A stretch of 64,000 bases of DNA from positions 1,116,001-1,180,000 of the forward strand of contig NZ_FOIJ01000001.1 in the NCBI RefSeq assembly GCF_900111745.1, read 5' to 3'. The notes under the pieces were generated by a model. It had not been told where the DNA came from, made no database searches, and worked only from the letters and a program-made list of their open reading frames with translations. The translations under genes were made by a program, and so were the position numbers. Below, one piece after another: positions 21,528 through 30,823 of the stretch. Source of the stretch: Stigmatella erecta. Its GTDB lineage: Bacteria; Myxococcota; Myxococcia; Myxococcales; Myxococcaceae. Each line of letters opens with the position of its first letter. Position 1 is the stretch's first letter.

Positions 21528-23462
21528 CTACTCCTCGTTGCCCGAGGGCGAGAAGAGCCAGGGGTAGGTAACGGCAACCACGCCACCGCCCTTGGGCTCG
21601 GGGAACTTCCAGCGGCGGATGCGCGAGAGCATGCAGTTCTCCGCCGTGGCGTTGCCGAGCGTCGTCTCGGCCACGTTCGCCTCGGCCACCGCGCCCGCCG
21701 GGTCGATGGTGAAGGCCACCGCCACCTTGCCCGCCAGGCTCGGGTTCTTGTTCAGCTCGGTCTCGTAGCAGTATTTGATTTCATTCTGGTGGCGCCGGAT
21801 GACCTTGGCGATGACGTCCTTGTCCAGGCCGCCGATGACCGTCGTCTTGCCGGGAACCACCTTGGTGGTGCCGCGGCCCTTGCCGCTCAGGTCGATGCCG
21901 CCGGTGCCGCCCGTGCCGCGGCCCCCGCCCTGGGTGCCCAGGCCGCCGATGCCCAGCGCCTTGCCGCCACCGCCGGAGCCCGTGCCGCGCGAGCCGAGGC
22001 CGCCCACACCCTGCGCATCGCCCAGCCCCGCGCCCGTCTTCAGGCCGCCCAAGGCGTTGTTGATGCCGGTGCCCAGGCCGCCCGGACCGAACACATCCGA
22101 GGCGCCGCCCTTGAGGCCCTTGAAGGCGCCCAGCAGGCCCACCTGGCCCACCACCTGGCGGTCCTTCTCCTTCTTCGTCTTGTCCACGACGGGGGTGCCC
22201 GCCTTGGAGGGATCCGCCTCGGCCTTCTTCGCCTCCTCCTTGCCGAACTTGCCCTCCTCGTCCTTCGCCTTGGCGCCCTCTTCCACGCCGGCCAGCTTGA
22301 GCTTCTTCAGCTCCTGCTTCTTCTCCGGCGTGACGAGGAACTTGGCCACGCGCTGCTGGGACTGGAGCATGTCATCCGCCGTCGGCGCATCCGAGCGCGG
22401 CGTCAGGAGCATGGCCGCGACGAGCGCGCCCGAGGCCAGGAGCGTGATGCAGGCGATCTTGAAGTAGGTGAAGTCCGCCTCCTCGACGGCGCTCACCTGG
22501 ATGGCCGGCGAGGGCCGCACGTAGCGGACCACGAAGGCGAGCGTGCCGAGCGACACCTCGGCCCGGTCATGCAGGCCCAGGGTGAAGACCTGGCCCTCGG
22601 TGGCCGCGGCCTGCGAGAGCTGGCCGGAGGCGCGCAGCGCGTCCTTGGTCCGCACATCGCCCTGCGAGGTGACGATGACGCCCGCCTTGCCCGGCACGCG
22701 CAGCTCCACCTGCTCGCCCTTGCCCACCGCCAGCACGTGGCGCGCGCCCACCTCGGGCACGAAGACGTGGAAGACGCTCTTCTTGCCCTCGCCGATGGTG
22801 ACCGGCACGCCGTCCCGGAAGTGCCGCACCTCGAGGAGCTGGTCGCCCCAGAGCATGGCCACCTGGAGGATCTTCGCCTCCGGGGTGGGCAGCGCGTCCG
22901 GCGGGAGCGGCTCCTGCAGGTGCGCGGGCACCTGGGGCTTCTGGGCCACCCGGGCCACCGCGGGCACCGCGGGCAGGCTCTTGGCCTTCATGCCCGGGGG
23001 CGCCACGGCGCGGCTGGCCGAGGGAATGACGATCTCGGGCGCCGCCGGGGGCGCGGGGGGCACCGGGGCCCGCTGCGTCACCGAGCTCTGGAAGCTCCGG
23101 CCATTCACCTGGGCACCGGCGGGGGGCTTGGGGGCCGCCGCGGGCGCCTCGCCGAAGAGCACCTCCAGGCGCGAGGAGCCCATCTTGAGCACGTCTCCGG
23201 GCACCAGCGCCTTGGGCACCAGCAGCCGCTGGTCGCCCACCTGCGTCCCGGCCTCGCTGCCGAGATCGATGGCCGTCACCCCGCCTTCCTTGTCCACCTT
23301 CAACATCACGTGGAGGTTGGAGACGCTAGGGTCTGCAATCTTCACCGCCGCCTGCGCCCCCGAACCGACAATGATGCTCTCGGTGTCCGCGATGGCTTCC
23401 ATCGTGGAACCGTCCGGTCCGGTGATGCGCAACCTCAGTCCGTTGTTCTTCGCCGCCGCCAT
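21528..23462 (-). CDS. gltG: Gliding motility protein GltG (PglI): FHA domain, one membrane span, AgmX/PglI-type C-terminal domain
   Basis: A 644-residue bitopic inner-membrane protein of the adventurous-gliding (Agl-Glt) complex. An FHA phosphopeptide-binding domain occupies about 1-100 (IIVGSG..., NLHVMLKV). A proline-rich cytoplasmic linker and a second FHA-like segment follow. One membrane helix (about 325-345, ITLLASGALVAAMLL) precedes a charged, then very Gly-rich periplasmic region. The C-terminal TonB-like AgmX/PglI domain carries NEIKYCYETELNKNP and CMLSRIRRWKFPEP. In M. xanthus this architecture belongs to GltG, thought to link the inner-membrane motor to periplasmic partners. It follows gltF with only 53 bases between, which include a terminator-like hairpin. 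Its own terminator follows. Confidence 0.85.
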   Translation of the reverse strand: MAAAKNNGLRLRITGPDGSTMEAIADTESIIVGSGAQAAVKIADPSVSNLHVMLKVDKEGGVTAIDLGSEAGTQVGDQRLLVPKALVPGDVLKMGSSRLEVLFGEAPAAAPKPPAGAQVNGRSFQSSVTQRAPVPPAPPAAPEIVIPSASRAVAPPGMKAKSLPAVPAVARVAQKPQVPAHLQEPLPPDALPTPEAKILQVAMLWGDQLLEVRHFRDGVPVTIGEGKKSVFHVFVPEVGARHVLAVGKGEQVELRVPGKAGVIVTSQGDVRTKDALRASGQLSQAAATEGQVFTLGLHDRAEVSLGTLAFVVRYVRPSPAIQVSAVEEADFTYFKIACITLLASGALVAAMLLTPRSDAPTADDMLQSQQRVAKFLVTPEKKQELKKLKLAGVEEGAKAKDEEGKFGKEEAKKAEADPSKAGTPVVDKTKKEKDRQVVGQVGLLGAFKGLKGGASDVFGPGGLGTGINNALGGLKTGAGLGDAQGVGGLGSRGTGSGGGGKALGIGGLGTQGGGRGTGGTGGIDLSGKGRGTTKVVPGKTTVIGGLDKDVIAKVIRRHQNEIKYCYETELNKNPSLAGKVAVAFTIDPAGAVAEANVAETTLGNATAENCMLSRIRRWKFPEPKGGGVVAVTYPWLFSPSGNEE

Positions 23463-23491
23463 AAGGATGTTCCCTTCCGCCCTTCCCCAAA

Positions 23492-23517
23492 GAAAAACGA
23501 GCGCCCTCCCAGGCGCT
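23492..23517 (-). terminator. Terminator/attenuator between gltF and gltG
   Basis: On the minus strand the stem AGCGCC / GGCGCT (23500-23505 and 23512-23517), extended by a loop of six, runs into TCGTTTTTCT. The stem overlaps the gltF stop codon (23516-23518), so a terminating ribosome would cover part of it. It lies 30-50 bases upstream of the gltG start. Confidence 0.6.
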
Positions 23518-23788
23518 AGAGGTTATCCACCGACTTCTGCAACTCGGGGTTGAAGTTGTCCCGAACCTTGATGAGGCTCTGAAAGTCCGTCTTCTTCCGG
23601 TTGAGGAGGTAGGAGCCCTCGGGCTTCGTGAGCTCGCCTTCCACCGTCACGTCCGTGAAGTCGATGACCGTCTTCTTGCGATAGATCGTCTTGTCGGCCT
23701 CCTGGATGATCTTCACGTCGTTGTCCTGAGCCAGCGCGGGGCTGGCCCCCAGCAGGGCCACCGCCACCACCGAAGCCAGTCGTCTCAT
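23516..23788 (-). CDS. gltF: Gliding motility protein GltF, small periplasmic protein
   Basis: A 90-residue secreted protein. The start at 23788 follows GGGAGG, and the signal peptide is MRRLASVVAVALLGASPALA. The mature protein of about 70 residues is basic and strand-rich (KTVIDFTDVTVEGEL, SYLLNRKKTDFQSLIKVR). There are no cysteines and no lipobox, so it should be free in the periplasm. Its position between the TPR lipoprotein gene gltE and gltG matches the M. xanthus G1 gliding cluster, where a small periplasmic protein, GltF, sits between the two. Assignment rests on order and size rather than a recognised domain. Confidence 0.75.
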   Translation of the reverse strand: MRRLASVVAVALLGASPALAQDNDVKIIQEADKTIYRKKTVIDFTDVTVEGELTKPEGSYLLNRKKTDFQSLIKVRDNFNPELQKSVDNL

Positions 23789-23970
23789 CTCCAACCTCCC
23801 ATCTCTCATCGGTTGAGCCCGCGGGCCTTCGAAGAGGTTCTCGCGGAGTCTTGCAGGAGTCGATCCAAGTGCAACCCCTTGGATCCTAAAGGGCTGGGGC
23901 CCGGTCCGTCACCTGCTCCCACCCCGAACGGAAAAAAATTCTTCCCCATTCCGTAAACTTGGGTGCCCCT

Positions 23971-25398
23971 TCAGGGCGTGGGCACCGGGGCCCCGGCCGG
24001 GCTGTCCGGAGCGGCCGCGGGCACTTCCTGGGAAGGCGCGGGCGCCTCGGAGGCCGTCTCGTCCGCGGGAGGCGGCTCCTCGGCGGGCGTCCCCTCCTCG
24101 CGCGCGGCCTCATCGGACACCTTGTCGAGCAAGGAGCCGTCCTTGCCCTGGACCGCTTCCTTTTTCTGCTCGGCGGCGGGCTGCGTCTGCCCGCTCTTGA
24201 GCATCGCCTGGATGCCCTGGACCTTCGCGTCGATCATCTGGCGGTCCTGGGGCGCGGTGGCCTGCAGGCCCTTGCAGCGCTCGAGGTAGCCGAGCGCCTT
24301 CTGCCAGCCAGCCCGGTCCGCGGCGTAGGCCCAGCCGGCGCCGCACACGGCCTCCGGGTGCTCGGGACGCATGGCGAGCACCTTCTCGAAGGCGTCTCCC
24401 GCGGCGAGGCCCCGCTTGCCGTCGCTCCCCTTCTGCCCGTCCAGGGCATAGGCGTAATACAGGTGGCTCTCGTAGGAGGTGGGGTCCAGCTCCACCGCCC
24501 GGGCGAAGGCCTTCTCGGCGCCCGCGTAGTCGCGGTACGCCAGCGACATGGCGCCGATGTTCAGGTAGCCCGGGGCGAACTTGCCGTCGAGCGACACGGC
24601 CTTCTGGAACTGGGCGAGCGCGCGGGGACGCTCGTTCAGCTTCAGGTAGATCATCCCCAGGTTGTTGTAGACGCCGGGATCATTCTCCGCGAGCTTGCGC
24701 GCGTTGGCGCTCACCAGCTCCGCGAGCCGGTACTGCCCCTGGTCGTAGTAGACGAGCGCGAGGTTCTTGTACGCCTCGGGGTTGTCCTTGCTGCGCGCCA
24801 GGACGCGGCGGGCGGTGGCTTCGGCGAGCTCGAACTGGCCCGCGAGCCGGTACGCCACGGTGAGGTTGTTGAGCAGCGCCACATCGTGCGCGTGGCCCGG
24901 CGCCTCCAGCGCCCCCTCGTACAGGCGGATGGCCTGCGCGAACTTCTCCTGCACCCGGTACAGCCGCCCCAGGTTCAGCAGCGAGGGCTGATGGTCCGGC
25001 GCCTGGGAGAGCACCTTCTCGTAGGCGGCCTGGGCATCGGCGAGCCGGCCCTGGCGCTCGGCGATGAGCCCCAGGTTGAACTGGGCGTTGAGGCTCTGCG
25101 GGGCCGCCGCCACCACCTGCTCGAAGCCCTTGCGGGCCGCGTCGTAGTTGCCCGCGTCGAAGGCGGCGAGGGCCGAGACGAACAGGGCATGCGGCCCCGA
25201 GTCGTTGGAGGCAGGCGGCGCCGAGGGCACCTCGGAGGTGGCCACCGGGATGGGCCGCTCATTGGGCGTCCCGGCGGTGGCGGGCTTGATCTGTGAGGAC
25301 GTCGCGCAAGCGGTGGTGAAGGCGAGCGCGGCGGTGGTGAGCGAGCGGACGAGCGTCATGGCGTTCTTCCCTGCGGGAGCCTTGGACTGGGTGCGCAT
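23971..25398 (-). CDS. gltE: Gliding motility TPR lipoprotein GltE (AglT)
   Basis: A 475-residue lipoprotein with a lipobox (LAFTTAC) after a basic N-region. About ten TPR units cover residues 70-380 (repeats of the type A...G.Y..A...F..AL...P). A disordered Pro/Ala/Glu tail follows. In M. xanthus AglT/GltE is an envelope TPR protein required for A-motility. The ATG at 25398 forms a TGATG overlap with the gltD stop, indicating translational coupling. An internal ATG at 25359 with a better Shine-Dalgarno (AGGGAA) and a shorter signal is an alternative start. Identity rests on TPR content plus position next to gltD. Confidence 0.82.
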   Translation of the reverse strand: MRTQSKAPAGKNAMTLVRSLTTAALAFTTACATSSQIKPATAGTPNERPIPVATSEVPSAPPASNDSGPHALFVSALAAFDAGNYDAARKGFEQVVAAAPQSLNAQFNLGLIAERQGRLADAQAAYEKVLSQAPDHQPSLLNLGRLYRVQEKFAQAIRLYEGALEAPGHAHDVALLNNLTVAYRLAGQFELAEATARRVLARSKDNPEAYKNLALVYYDQGQYRLAELVSANARKLAENDPGVYNNLGMIYLKLNERPRALAQFQKAVSLDGKFAPGYLNIGAMSLAYRDYAGAEKAFARAVELDPTSYESHLYYAYALDGQKGSDGKRGLAAGDAFEKVLAMRPEHPEAVCGAGWAYAADRAGWQKALGYLERCKGLQATAPQDRQMIDAKVQGIQAMLKSGQTQPAAEQKKEAVQGKDGSLLDKVSDEAAREEGTPAEEPPPADETASEAPAPSQEVPAAAPDSPAGAPVPTP

Positions 25399-28300
25399 CA
25401 CGGCTGAACCTCCCCCACCTGGGCGGCGGGCTCGGGCGAGACCGGCGGAGGCTCCGCGGCGGCCGGGGTGGCCGGCGCGGGAGGCACGGCGCCGGGGGTG
25501 GGCGAGGCGGTGGCGGAGGCCGACAGCTCCGGCTCCTTCACGACGTCCGAGGTGGCGAAGAACTCACTGCCCCGGAAGGGCACCTGGCGCACCTGGGCGT
25601 AGGCGCCCGGACGGTAGCGGTTCATCTGCTCCTGCGCGGTGAGCGTCCACTCGTTGTAGATGGACAGCTCGTAGGCCTTCTGCAGCGCCTTCTCGAGCGC
25701 CTCGGTCGCCTTGTCCTCCAGCGGCAGGGCCAGGTTCTCCAGCTCGCCGCGGTACATGGCGAGCTGATCCTCATCCAGCCCCTTGGGGTCCGGCGACTCG
25801 AGGATGTTCTTGGCGAAGTCCGCGTAGGCCATGCCGATGCGGGTGAGCGCCGCGATGCCCCACTCGCCCGAGCCCACGGCCAGCACCGCCGCGTACTCCT
25901 TCTCCACGCGCTGGATCTCCTTCTGCTTGGCGGCCAGGTCCCGGCGGATGGTGGCCACGCGCGAGAAGCGGATGCCCGTGTAGCGCCGCCACAGGAACTC
26001 CAGCTCCATGAAGCGCGTGTGGGCGTAGGCATCCAGGATCTTCACGTCCTGCTTGTCCGTGTCGGACAGCCGGCCCCAGCCGCGCAGCAGGTCCGCGCGG
26101 ACGCGGTCCACCGAGCGCAGGTCCTTGGCCTGCTGGTACGCCAGCATCTCCCGGTAGTGCGCCAGGTAGATCTGCCCGCTGGAGGTGCGCGGATCCTTCG
26201 CGTACGTGTCGGCGAAGGAGGCGAAGGCGCGCGCCGCCTCGGACCAGCGGCCCGTCTTCTCGTGCACGAGCGCGACGTTGTAGGCGATCTGCGGCACGTC
26301 CTTGCGGTCCCGGAAGCGCGCCAGGTACTCGGCATAGGCGGCAACGGACTTCTGTGCCTCGCCCACGCCCTCCCACCAGAGGCCCGCGTTGAAGAGGGCA
26401 TCGGCCACCCACTCCCCGGCCTCCTTCACGAGCTGCTGGCGCTCGGTCTGCGGCGGGGCGGCCTGCGTGGCGGCCACCTCCTCCTGCTTCTTGCCCTGCG
26501 CCTTGGCGCCCTTCTTCGCGGGCTTGGCCTTGGCCAGCTTCGAGCCCTTGGCGCCCTGGGTCTCCTTGGCCTCCTTGCCGCCGTTCACCGCGGCGTCGTA
26601 GGCGTCCACGAAGGCCTCGTACATCTCGGCGGACTTCTTGAACTCGGCCATCTTCTCGTAGAAGCCCGCCATCGTGTAGCGGACCTTCAGGCCGAAGACG
26701 CTGTCGGGGTACTCGTTGAGGACGCGGGCACCGGCCTCCACGCCGCGATCCAGCTCGGCGGCCTCCTGGAAGATGATCATCGCGTAGGTGAGCGCCCGGT
26801 CCGCGTTCTCCGACTTGGGGAACTCGGTGACGAAGGAGAGGAAGAGCTCCGCGGCCTTCTTCGGGTTCTTCTCCTTGCGGTAGACGATCTCGTCCACCCA
26901 CTTGTACTGGCTGCCCTCCACCACCTTCGCCACGCGCGTGGCGAACTCACTGCCCGGCTTGCTGAGCTTCTTGTTGCCCAGGAACTGGCGCGACAGCGTG
27001 TTGAGCTCCTGCCACTCCTCGCGGCTCTCCAGCACGAACATCGTCAGGTCGGCCGCGTCGCGCGAGCGCCGCTCCTCGGGGAACTTGGTGATGATCTCCC
27101 CGAAGCGCCGCGCCGCGTCCACGAAGTGGTTGCGGTCATAGAGGATGACGGCCGCCTGGTAGCGCAGGTCGATCTCGTCCGGGTTGTTGGGATAGAGCGA
27201 GTTGTACGTGTCGCACGCGGCCACCAGGCGCGCCTCGAGGCGCGTGAGCGGCTGCTCCTGCTGCTGCTTCGCGTCCTTCTTGACGATGCGCTTCTTCTCG
27301 ACGTCGCCCTTGTCCTTGTTCTCGTTGACCTTCTGGCCGTCCTTGAGGTCGCTCTTGGCGAGCTGGCCCCGTTCGATCTTCACGAGCTTGTCGTAGGCGA
27401 GCACCGCGGCGAAGGACGCGCTCTTGCGGTAGGCCTCGTTGGACACCTCGCGGGCCGAGTCCCGGTCCGGGATCTTGAACGACACCACGGCGTCGTACTC
27501 CCCGGCCGCGGCCTCCCACTCCTCCAGCGCCCAGAGGATCTCCGCGTAGAAGAAGCGCAGGTTGAAGGCCGAGTCGGCGACGAAGTCCGGGTCCTGGCTG
27601 GAGGCGAACGCGTCCACGTACTGCTTGTAGATGTCGCGGGCGAGCCGGTAGGTCTCCACCTGGCGCGTCTTCTGCGCCTCCTGGTGGTACTCGGTCACCA
27701 TCACCCGCATGGCCTCCTCGGTGACGTTGAAGGCGTTGCGCAGCACCGGGTTGTCGCCGGCGTTGGCCTGCCACCAGGTGCCGCCCGGGCGGTACAGGTC
27801 CACCATGCGCTTCATCTCGGCGCGCACCTGGGTGCGCTGGCGCAGCCCCTCGTAGGAGCGGACGATGGCCTGCTGGTACTCGGGGGCGTTCGGGCCCATG
27901 GGCGCGTCGTCCACGAGCGTGCGGAACATGAGGATGGCGCTGTCGAAGTGGCCCGCGTCCGCGAGCCCCACCGCCGTCTTGGCGATGAGCCGCCCCTGGC
28001 GCTTGGCCGGGGCCTTCGCCTTGAAGTAGGCCAGGGCCTCCTTGGGCTGATCCAGCTGGACGTAGAAGACGGTCAGGTCGTTGAGCGCCTCGGTCTTGAG
28101 GTCACCCAGCTCCTCGCCCTGCGTCTCGGCGAACTCCACCGCCTCCTGCAGCTTCTTGAGGCCGTCCTCGTAGCCGCCGCTGTTGAAGTCGCACCACGCC
28201 AGCTTGTAGATGGCGTAGGCGTAGATCTTCGGCACGCGCGTGTCGCGCGCCTTCTCGTAGTTCTCCCGCGCGGGCGCCAGCTTGTTGTTCTCGAAGAAGT

Positions 28301-29054
28301 AGTTGCCCAGCTGGATGTACGCGTCCGGGACGAACTGGGACTGCGGGAAGTCGCGGATCAGCTGCTGGTAGCGCTTCACCGCCTCGGGGCCCCGGTTGAG
28401 CTCGTAGAGGTTGTAGCCCTGGGCGAAGAGCACCTCGTCCATGTGCTCGTACTTGGGATAGTCGCGCAGCAGGTCCTCGTAGAGGCTCATCGTCTCGGCG
28501 CGGTAGCGCTCGCTGTCGCGATGGTCCTGCTGCGGGGGCTCCACCTTCTCACCGCGCGCCTGCGCGGCATCGAACGCCTTCTCGGCCGCGAGGAAGCGGT
28601 CCATCTCCAGCCGGTAGAGGTACTTGGACTTCTCCCAGTACAGCTCCGAGAGCCGGTAGATGAGGTCCGCCTTGCGCTCGCTGCCGTCCTGGATCTTCGG
28701 GATCAGCCGCTTGAAGCCCTCGATGGCCTCATCGCGCTTGCGGTCCGCCAGGGCATCCTTCTTGGCGTCCGCGATGCGCGGCAGCTCCGCGAACTTCTCG
28801 TTGGCGGGCTTCACCCGGGCGGGGCCCTGGCGCTTGTCCTTCTCGTCCGCCACCACGGGGACCGCGGCCGCCACGGGCGACTTCGAGGCCTGGGACTTCG
28901 AGGCCTGTTTGGATTTGGACTTTCCTGGAACCGCCTTGGCCGCCGCAGAGGGCCTCTTCGCCGTAGCCTTCTTTACCGCCGCCGCCTCACCCACACCACT
29001 CACGGTGAGCGTTACGCCCACAGCGAGCGCACCGAACCGAAGGAACGCCTTCAT
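25398..29054 (-). CDS. gltD: Gliding motility TPR protein GltD (AgmU)
   Basis: A very large (1218-residue) periplasmic TPR-repeat protein. The start MKAFLRFGALAVGVTL at 29054 follows GGGAG and encodes a signal peptide cleaved near GEAAA, followed by a Lys/Ala/Ser-rich basic stretch. Numerous TPR/Tol-Pal-YbgF-like repeats run from about residue 85 to 1150 and are interrupted by two Lys-rich loops (around VNENKDKGDVEKKR and GSKLAKAKPAKKG). The C-terminus is Pro/Ala-rich. In M. xanthus AgmU/GltD is the giant TPR subunit of the gliding complex that decorates focal-adhesion sites. It is the first gene of the gltDEFG unit, separated from gltC by a terminator and preceded by a possible sigma-54 promoter. 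Confidence 0.87.
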   Translation of the reverse strand: MKAFLRFGALAVGVTLTVSGVGEAAAVKKATAKRPSAAAKAVPGKSKSKQASKSQASKSPVAAAVPVVADEKDKRQGPARVKPANEKFAELPRIADAKKDALADRKRDEAIEGFKRLIPKIQDGSERKADLIYRLSELYWEKSKYLYRLEMDRFLAAEKAFDAAQARGEKVEPPQQDHRDSERYRAETMSLYEDLLRDYPKYEHMDEVLFAQGYNLYELNRGPEAVKRYQQLIRDFPQSQFVPDAYIQLGNYFFENNKLAPARENYEKARDTRVPKIYAYAIYKLAWCDFNSGGYEDGLKKLQEAVEFAETQGEELGDLKTEALNDLTVFYVQLDQPKEALAYFKAKAPAKRQGRLIAKTAVGLADAGHFDSAILMFRTLVDDAPMGPNAPEYQQAIVRSYEGLRQRTQVRAEMKRMVDLYRPGGTWWQANAGDNPVLRNAFNVTEEAMRVMVTEYHQEAQKTRQVETYRLARDIYKQYVDAFASSQDPDFVADSAFNLRFFYAEILWALEEWEAAAGEYDAVVSFKIPDRDSAREVSNEAYRKSASFAAVLAYDKLVKIERGQLAKSDLKDGQKVNENKDKGDVEKKRIVKKDAKQQQEQPLTRLEARLVAACDTYNSLYPNNPDEIDLRYQAAVILYDRNHFVDAARRFGEIITKFPEERRSRDAADLTMFVLESREEWQELNTLSRQFLGNKKLSKPGSEFATRVAKVVEGSQYKWVDEIVYRKEKNPKKAAELFLSFVTEFPKSENADRALTYAMIIFQEAAELDRGVEAGARVLNEYPDSVFGLKVRYTMAGFYEKMAEFKKSAEMYEAFVDAYDAAVNGGKEAKETQGAKGSKLAKAKPAKKGAKAQGKKQEEVAATQAAPPQTERQQLVKEAGEWVADALFNAGLWWEGVGEAQKSVAAYAEYLARFRDRKDVPQIAYNVALVHEKTGRWSEAARAFASFADTYAKDPRTSSGQIYLAHYREMLAYQQAKDLRSVDRVRADLLRGWGRLSDTDKQDVKILDAYAHTRFMELEFLWRRYTGIRFSRVATIRRDLAAKQKEIQRVEKEYAAVLAVGSGEWGIAALTRIGMAYADFAKNILESPDPKGLDEDQLAMYRGELENLALPLEDKATEALEKALQKAYELSIYNEWTLTAQEQMNRYRPGAYAQVRQVPFRGSEFFATSDVVKEPELSASATASPTPGAVPPAPATPAAAEPPPVSPEPAAQVGEVQP

Positions 29055-29113
29055 GCAAACTCCCGCCATGCCAAGGACGACGCAAAGTAGACGCGCACCT
29101 CTGGAATGAGAAG

Positions 29114-29129
29114 TGCTGCCGCCGTGCCA
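29114..29129 (-). promoter_or_regulatory. Possible sigma-54 promoter of gltD
   Basis: On the minus strand TGGCACG-N4-CAGCA shows a perfect seven-base -24 element and the required GC at -12, with the exact GG-N10-GC spacing; the TT of the -12 box is missing. It would start transcription near 29104, about 50 bases before the gltD start. Confidence 0.4.
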
Positions 29130-29185
29130 TCACCGCGAATCATGCCCAGGGAGGCACTGGATCTTTCGGGCGTTGAACATCCCGG

Positions 29186-29233
29186 TGAAAACACAAAGGG
29201 CCACTGCGCGGCGGACAACGCACAGGGGCCCTT
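29186..29233 (-). terminator. Intrinsic terminator of the gltABC unit
   Basis: On the minus strand AAGGGCC (29196-29202) / GGCCCTT (29227-29233) encloses an inner TGCG / CGCA stem and is followed by TTTGTGTTTTC. It lies 40 bases after the gltC stop and before the gltD promoter region, separating the two gliding transcription units. Confidence 0.65.
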
Positions 29234-29272
29234 CGTTACTCCAATCTGGACGGGCTATTCCCGGAGCGGGCG

Positions 29273-30823
29273 CTACTCTCCCTGCTTGGCGGGACAGCCC
29301 CGCTTGAGGGTGTACTGGTAGTAGCCGATCTCGTCGATCCAGAATTCACCCTGGAATTTCCAGTAGTTCCACGCGGCGCCGGGCATCGCGGGCCGGTAGA
29401 GCGATTGCCGGGTGAGCAGGGCCTTCTGATCCACGCCCTCCTGGAGCAGATCCTTCTCATCCAGCGCGGTCTGCACCCGGATGATCTCCGCCTGGTCCGA
29501 GAAGGTGCGCAGGTTGTCGAAGGCCTCGCGGATCCGGCTCCGGGCCAGGGTGCCGCCCACCTGGAGCAGCGTGCTGCGCACATCCTCCAGGGCGGTGGCC
29601 GTCTGGGCCGAGAGCGCGCTCCCCCTCCAGGCGGAGGTGCCGAGGATCTCCTTCTTCTCCCGGTCCACGCGATCCAACATCCGCATCACCTCGCGGATGC
29701 GCTCGTTGTTGCGCAGCCACAGGTACACCGGGCGCGGCAGGCGGCGGTTCTCCGAGGCGGCCAGGTTGAAGGCGGAGACCAGCTCCACGTCCTCGCCGGT
29801 GAAGGGCTCCAGCTGCTTGGCCATGGGCTCGTAGACCTGCTCGAAGGCGCCGAGCGTCGTCTTCACCTCATCGAACAGGCAGCTGTAGTAGTAGACCGTG
29901 GCCTTGAGGATCCACGACTCGGGTTGGAAGGCCCCGGCGAACTGCGGCGCGTGCAGGGCCTGGAGGCTGCCGAGGGCTCCGCCGAAGTCCTCGTCCTGGA
30001 AGCGGGCGAAGCCGTTCTCGAAGAGCGCCTGATCCCAGACGCGGGTGTAGCGCGGCACGGCCTCGTAGGCGGCGATGGCCTGCTTGTACTCGCCGCGCCC
30101 ATAGTGCAGGCGGCCCAGCGCCAGCATCGCCAGGTGGCGGGTCTCCTCCAGCTCGAGCTGCCGCTCGCCCTTCTGGTCCATCACGGTCCGGAAGGACGTC
30201 CCGGCGGTCTGATCCAGCGCCTCCCCTTCCCCGGGCCGGCCCGGGAAGCGCCGGTCCGCGAGCACCACGCCCAGCAGGTAGCGGGCCTTGGCGTAGACGC
30301 GGCTGTCGGCGGGCACGGCCTCCAGCAGGGAGCGCGCCTCCTCCAGGCGGCCCCGGCGGTGGCTGATGGTGCCCACCAGGTAGTTGATGCGCGCCAGCAC
30401 CTCCTTGGGCAGCGTCACCCACCGGTCCCGCACCTCGTCCGTGTAGGCCTGGTTGAGGAGGCTGGGGATGAGGTTCTGCTCGTCGAGTTGCTGCTGCATG
30501 TCGACGAGCCCCTCCACGGCCTGGAGGTAGGAGGGGTGCTGGGGGCCCGCCTTCACGATGGCCGCGTAGGTGACGAAGGCGCTGACGGGCAGCCCCTTCC
30601 GGGCGAAGGACTGGGCCAGGTAGTACTCGGCCTTGCCCTTGGTCTCCGCGTCCGCGGCGCCCTCGGACACCTGGAAGAAGAGCGGCGTGGCCGTCTCGAG
30701 CTCTCCCGCGTTGAAGGCGGAGAGGGCGCGGTTGTAGGTATTCGCATCCTGCGCGGACGCCGCGAACGGCGCCAGGGTGACGGCGGCCAGGACGAGCAGT
30801 CGGGACATGGCGTGGGTTTCCAT
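29273..30823 (-). CDS. gltC: Gliding motility periplasmic TPR protein GltC
   Basis: A 516-residue protein with signal peptide (MSRLLVLAAVTLAPFAASA) and TPR-like repeats through most of its length (NTYNRALSAFNAGELETA, KAEYYLAQSFARKG, LAMLALGRLHYGRGEYKQA). The C-terminal quarter is a helical coiled region. The ATG at 30823 overlaps the gltB stop as TGATG; a second ATG at 30808 begins the signal peptide proper. In M. xanthus the G2 gliding cluster is gltA-gltB-gltC with two outer-membrane barrels followed by a TPR protein, exactly the order here. The end is the hairpin at 29186. Confidence 0.83.
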   Translation of the reverse strand: METHAMSRLLVLAAVTLAPFAASAQDANTYNRALSAFNAGELETATPLFFQVSEGAADAETKGKAEYYLAQSFARKGLPVSAFVTYAAIVKAGPQHPSYLQAVEGLVDMQQQLDEQNLIPSLLNQAYTDEVRDRWVTLPKEVLARINYLVGTISHRRGRLEEARSLLEAVPADSRVYAKARYLLGVVLADRRFPGRPGEGEALDQTAGTSFRTVMDQKGERQLELEETRHLAMLALGRLHYGRGEYKQAIAAYEAVPRYTRVWDQALFENGFARFQDEDFGGALGSLQALHAPQFAGAFQPESWILKATVYYYSCLFDEVKTTLGAFEQVYEPMAKQLEPFTGEDVELVSAFNLAASENRRLPRPVYLWLRNNERIREVMRMLDRVDREKKEILGTSAWRGSALSAQTATALEDVRSTLLQVGGTLARSRIREAFDNLRTFSDQAEIIRVQTALDEKDLLQEGVDQKALLTRQSLYRPAMPGAAWNYWKFQGEFWIDEIGYYQYTLKRGCPAKQGE

